From IMG/VR virus record IMGVR_UViG_3300025849_000091, positions 1-38,299 of that record: a stretch of DNA of 38,299 nt, one strand, 5' to 3'. Origin of the DNA: a virus. The notes beneath the pieces are model-generated. The model was given only the letters and a program-made list of their open reading frames with translations, did no database searches and was not told the origin of the DNA. How positions within the stretch are numbered: position 1 is the stretch's first letter; each line of letters opens with the position of its first letter. The position numbers and the translations under genes are program-made. Positions 35,801 to 38,299 of this stretch are shown in pieces.

Positions 35801-36728
35801 ATCCTATTTTTAAAACATCAGCACCTATACTTATAGTCCTAGAACCTTCCTGTAATCTTACTGTAACGGAATTAGTACTAGCATCAATCTGTGTTACTGT
35901 GTATCGAGTATCAATTGGTGTAGATACTACTTCTAAACTATCTCCTACTTTAAGTTGTACAGTATCAGCAAAATCAGCCTCCGAATCTGTATAAAATATT
36001 TTATTTAACTTATATAATTTTTGAACAGTTGTTTGCTCTACACCATTTACAGTTTCAGTAACACTTTCTTCTCCAATTCTAATTACACTAAAGTTACCAG
36101 AGTATCTCTTATCTCTTGGTGGTAAATCTACTACAGCCTCGTCTAATACATAAGCTATATTCTTTTCTACAATTTGTTGTAAAAAAGTATCATAATCTAT
36201 TACTGCATTCCCATTATAATTTGATTCAAAGTAATTAATTTTACTCTGTGAGTTTGTATCTAAAATGTATCTTTGTACAATAGCCCTTTCAGTATCAATA
36301 GGAGCCTGTCCTGTAATATCAAATGCTACAAATAATAATGGATTTATTAATTCCTCAAAAAACCAATTAGGTTTAATATCAAATTCATTAATGGAATTTA
36401 ATGAAGTAAGATCTTGTGCCTCGGTTGGTAATTTAGCTAAAACTAATTTTCTAAATGTACCATCAGCTAATCTTATAGAACTATTACCATCATTAAAGTT
36501 AGTAATAGTATTAATGTTTGTATTTAATCTGTCTACCGAATTTTTAAGAAAACCAAAACTTGGAATAGTAATCCTAGAATTTGTACCATCATTATTCTGA
36601 ATGTTAACAGTTACAGAATCTCTACTTGATGTAATCGCTTGATTTACTTTCTCAAAGCTCTCCAGTGAATTGTTAAAAAGTCTTAACAGTTCCGGAAGCA
36701 TTGTTTGTATTGAATTATTTTCAGCCAT
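32814..36728 (-). CDS. Very large tail/baseplate structural protein with FnIII-like segment
   Basis: 1304 aa, begins MAENNSIQTMLPELLRLFNNSLESFEKVNQAI; the N-terminus is helical. Beta-rich domains follow, then a coiled-coil stretch near residues 430-480 (SELDVAISQSRAKIQ). Next is a segment resembling a fibronectin type III or similar Ig-fold domain (KYRVRGFWAMPQ through GEQVEIQVKSISEAGWP). A long Asn/Ser/Thr-rich region leads to a Gly-rich C-terminus (SGGGGGGRSGANTF). No enzymatic motif. It lies downstream of the partial 493+ aa gene (23-bp gap). Structural function in the tail is supported by composition and context; exact identity is unknown. Confidence 0.7.
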   Translation of the reverse strand: MAENNSIQTMLPELLRLFNNSLESFEKVNQAITSSRDSVTVNIQNNDGTNSRITIPSFGFLKNSVDRLNTNINTITNFNDGNSSIRLADGTFRKLVLAKLPTEAQDLTSLNSINEFDIKPNWFFEELINPLLFVAFDITGQAPIDTERAIVQRYILDTNSQSKINYFESNYNGNAVIDYDTFLQQIVEKNIAYVLDEAVVDLPPRDKRYSGNFSVIRIGEESVTETVNGVEQTTVQKLYKLNKIFYTDSEADFADTVQLKVGDSLEVVSTPIDTRYTVTQIDASTNSVTVRLQEGSRTISIGADVLKIGSSLSDTLEVDVTVGFNERCVTFIKPIDPDSKIPAVNWSPGSGFYTNNLTTINAAGTQQTLADYYQQNAVDFGRYLLSFAQDKMPTSREGLTPNAPVLTSEDFTVALINGQVSNSDSIVQLKDLNNQKSTIQATLSELDVAISQSRAKIQTTNYTTEVERDSDKNALQGLITERASQAKLYSSVVTEIDSFASDNSVSSITPKYRVRGFWAMPQEKSAPETGVQDIIKFKYRYRYLSSDGAANAVDQFTYTDGSGTSQGAFSNYVIVDSVLRPRVKNTITGLYEWVAINDDNADAVNINQLDIPIRKGEQVEIQVKSISEAGWPANPLESEWSTAIRVEFPADLSSDSALESILTQNQEDLALVSLNENLESIGLPTHLSSSFTANETYFAHSSPVIASGFLSENQTPIDLFTKLQDMQNQLDLFSEILSSAQGELVTTLVDDTGNTFNLRRNATTKVFAGFYSQEVDGLDDPRGAIVSKTYFINIANRSQTALQLIARITGNRSRMVKQSENPGLYSPTNTGSLINGSVILPATYSWLDNSKDNQSNDRATYRGDDADYNTIRKYDLSPILLTNPDVTASTKYGQMVSQPPFQSTQNKNQFIYSRFADVSAEGNFYSYLNADLPTNGYTFNLDTLENFYSAPAATTVSDPTTQFIWGGGFLDTGLPTTTASYPGSQTPADNLVSVSIAHPFLTNYTAYKAAYESLTGDINTLPVVLPTGVGIDCTVAGNGTAAVLFRQSKFSPLTSDSPYGKQQGIYLNENVTDLYNLSTATGAPYAGLTFDTGQILQPSPSLSSAALVNLWDTTAAGYITGGYSRNAKNSFEGFDQYTLGRQSCGSYLFISSDNHLNIQVDGDSIQSREVVQFGQQNAVSVPLVFQYRMTDYFGTTSGTGLGNIGGDETGSTVNLTYTKRIGFDLYPNNSDVVQFDIEVSANYRSDRLSIDVFPKATVTKGLSDLEKVVSALRPSLTQTAVSTRSGGGGGGRSGANTFIGEADL

Positions 36729-36751
36729 TATCTAGGTTTCAATTTTATTAT

Positions 36752-38299
36752 TTATTTGATGCAATCATATACAAAACTTAACACTCCTTGCTCTGTACAA
36801 ATTAGATCAATTATTGGAATGTTAGTATTGCTTAATTTAGCATTAGGTATAGTTGCAGCCAATTTTCCAAATGAACCAGTATTAAGTCTACTTGGAGAAT
36901 CGGTATATATTTTTATATCACGAGATCCCATAAGAGGAATGTTGTTAAATGTTAGTCTTACTGTTTGCCCAGTTCTCCACTGAATATCAGTATCATCAAT
37001 ATAAATAGCTAAATCACCAGCAGCTGTATTTATAGTATCTAGTCTTAACATATTTGTATATGTTCCTAAATCTACAAATACCCTAGGATCAACTACATTT
37101 AAGTTTAATGGTGCAACTGTAGTAATTGGAACATTACCAGCATCTACTGGTACCATTAAATTATATGCTTGCACATTATTAGATATTTGAATTTGATTAG
37201 GTGTGTTAGTGTTAACTGTTATACCTGTTCCTTGCCTAACAACTTCAGTGTTATATTGTAAAGTAGTAGCAACCTCACCGTTAGCTAATGCTTGAATTTC
37301 ATCAGAGTTTTTAGCAATTAAATCTAACAATGTAGTACTACTTGCAAAAGCCAATGAAGCATTATCAATTTGTGTTTGTAAACTATTAATTTGCGACTGT
37401 AAGAATGCAGATGTACTAACTGAATTAAGAGTATTCTCAACAGCAGCTAATCTTAATTCCATGTCAGCTATCTCTAATTGCTGTCTTTGGAATATTTGAG
37501 CCGATGCTTGTAACTGCGCAGATGCATCTGAGAATAATCCCATCGAAAAAGTATTATAATCATTTACAATTGTATCAATACCTGCAGTACCAGGAGAAGC
37601 ATCAAATCTTAAATTAATTTTAAATCCATAACTATTACCATTTTGGCCAGTTGTAAGATTAGGTTTATATTTCGGGTATCTTTGAATATATCCTCCATCA
37701 GTTGTAGGAGTTATATTGTCTAAAATTAAAATACCGTATAAGTTTGTTTTAGTTTTGCTAGAATCACTTAAGTCTACCATATCATAGTAAACCGCAACTG
37801 CATTAAATTCAAATGATTCAGCTAAGTCAGTTCCATTAAATTGTGGAATAGTACTTATTGTAGCATCCTGCACAATCTGTTGATAATCATTAGGATTAAA
37901 ATCAACTGATATACCATCAAGCTCGGATCTTACATAAGCAGATCCACTATACCCTGTAGGATTATTGTAATCAGCAGGATATTTTCTAATGTTAGCATTA
38001 AGAACACTTTCAAATGTAGTTGGTTCTGTGAAGTAAGCATCTACAGTATTAGGAGGTGTTGCTTCATTCATCCAGTTACCACCAGAAATTGGTAGTGCTG
38101 GGTCTGTTATTGAAGCCGTAGCATAAGGTAAAGTATACCCAGCAGGCCCTGGACCTTGTAAAGGTTGGTCATAATCATAATAAGCAAATATGTCTAATCC
38201 TTGTGGGTGGACTGTTGCTGAATTCCTTCCCATTATATACTCGCTTGTACCTTGGATTTTTAATGATGGTTGATAATTATTATCAGATACTGAATCAAA
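36752..38299 (-). CDS. Tail/baseplate structural protein (5'-truncated by window edge)
   Basis: At least 515 codons. An ATG at 38233 is available, but the frame remains open for 22 more codons to the window edge (FDSVSDNNYQPSLKIQGTSEYI before the Met). This reads as continuous protein and the ATG has no special upstream signal, so the gene probably starts outside and the ATG is internal. From that Met: Pro/Tyr-rich PLQGPGPAGYTLPYA, beta-rich segments, and a coiled-coil stretch (QLEIADMELRLAAVENTLNSV, then LQSQINSLQTQIDNA). The C-terminal domain (NTPNQIQISNNVQAYNLMVPV onward) is beta-rich. The coiled coil between two beta domains is typical of fibre or baseplate trimers. No family assigned. 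Confidence 0.75.
   Translation of the reverse strand, partial: FDSVSDNNYQPSLKIQGTSEYIMGRNSATVHPQGLDIFAYYDYDQPLQGPGPAGYTLPYATASITDPALPISGGNWMNEATPPNTVDAYFTEPTTFESVLNANIRKYPADYNNPTGYSGSAYVRSELDGISVDFNPNDYQQIVQDATISTIPQFNGTDLAESFEFNAVAVYYDMVDLSDSSKTKTNLYGILILDNITPTTDGGYIQRYPKYKPNLTTGQNGNSYGFKINLRFDASPGTAGIDTIVNDYNTFSMGLFSDASAQLQASAQIFQRQQLEIADMELRLAAVENTLNSVSTSAFLQSQINSLQTQIDNASLAFASSTTLLDLIAKNSDEIQALANGEVATTLQYNTEVVRQGTGITVNTNTPNQIQISNNVQAYNLMVPVDAGNVPITTVAPLNLNVVDPRVFVDLGTYTNMLRLDTINTAAGDLAIYIDDTDIQWRTGQTVRLTFNNIPLMGSRDIKIYTDSPSRLNTGSFGKLAATIPNAKLSNTNIPIIDLICTEQGVLSFVYDCIK

Noticed and set aside
38231-38233. ATG at 38233 as the true start of the right-edge gene
   Set aside because: The frame is open upstream to the window edge and reads as protein, so an internal methionine is more likely.

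Overview
The window is a segment of a large tailed phage of the T4-like (straboviral-type myovirus) group. It is AT-rich, tightly packed, and every convincing gene lies on the minus strand, so transcription runs from high to low coordinates. The diagnostic genes are T4 homologues: single-stranded DNA-binding protein gp32, primase gp61, recombination mediator UvsY, helicase UvsW and a gp19-like tail tube protein. They sit beside a GroES-like co-chaperonin and a RuvC-like resolvase. Starts are preceded by A/T-rich sequence with almost no Shine-Dalgarno motifs. With an envelope protein of the type seen in Bacteroidetes phages, this hints at a Bacteroidetes (Flavobacteria-like) host, but that host call is inference. 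No tRNA, integrase, transposase or CRISPR was seen.

Layout in transcription order. (1) 38299-27998: three very large tail/baseplate structural genes; the first runs off the right edge. (2) 27997-20999: a 1007-aa collagen-containing tail fibre ending in a Hint (hedgehog/intein) self-processing domain, a coupled coiled-coil/envelope-protein pair that may be a spanin, two baseplate-like proteins and a tail tube protein. (3) 20974-15240: a replication and recombination block of a small glycine-zipper protein, RuvC-like nuclease, GroES-like protein, gp32, primase, a 73-aa protein, UvsY and UvsW. (4) 15183-6635: an acidic repeat protein, a canonical ligase-superfamily nucleotidyltransferase (KxDG), a 106-aa protein, a 1075-aa protein with a degenerate ligase-like domain, a NadM/NadR-like nucleotidyltransferase and a small lysine-rich protein. 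(5) 6607-1: three tail-fibre-type genes; the last is dominated by collagen-like Gly-X-Y repeats and runs off the left edge.

The most interesting pattern is a short motif shaped like the T4 capsid-targeting sequence (MK-x-x-x-x-[FY]-x-x-[FL]-x-x-E, ending in a [LIV]-x-E site like those cut by the prohead protease). It starts or interrupts many proteins of blocks 3 and 4, including nucleotidyltransferase-type enzymes. This suggests a set of proteins packaged into the head and injected with DNA. Other points worth following are the C-terminal Hint domain, a repeat-bearing gene 32 leader that may be an autoregulatory operator, a gp32 without the zinc-binding cysteines, long perfect direct repeats in the collagen gene, and a recurrent TATATAA box 14-22 nt upstream of several starts. 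No gene-free stretch exceeds 300 bases; the longest gaps are about 167 bp (19416-19582) and 122 bp (11595-11716).
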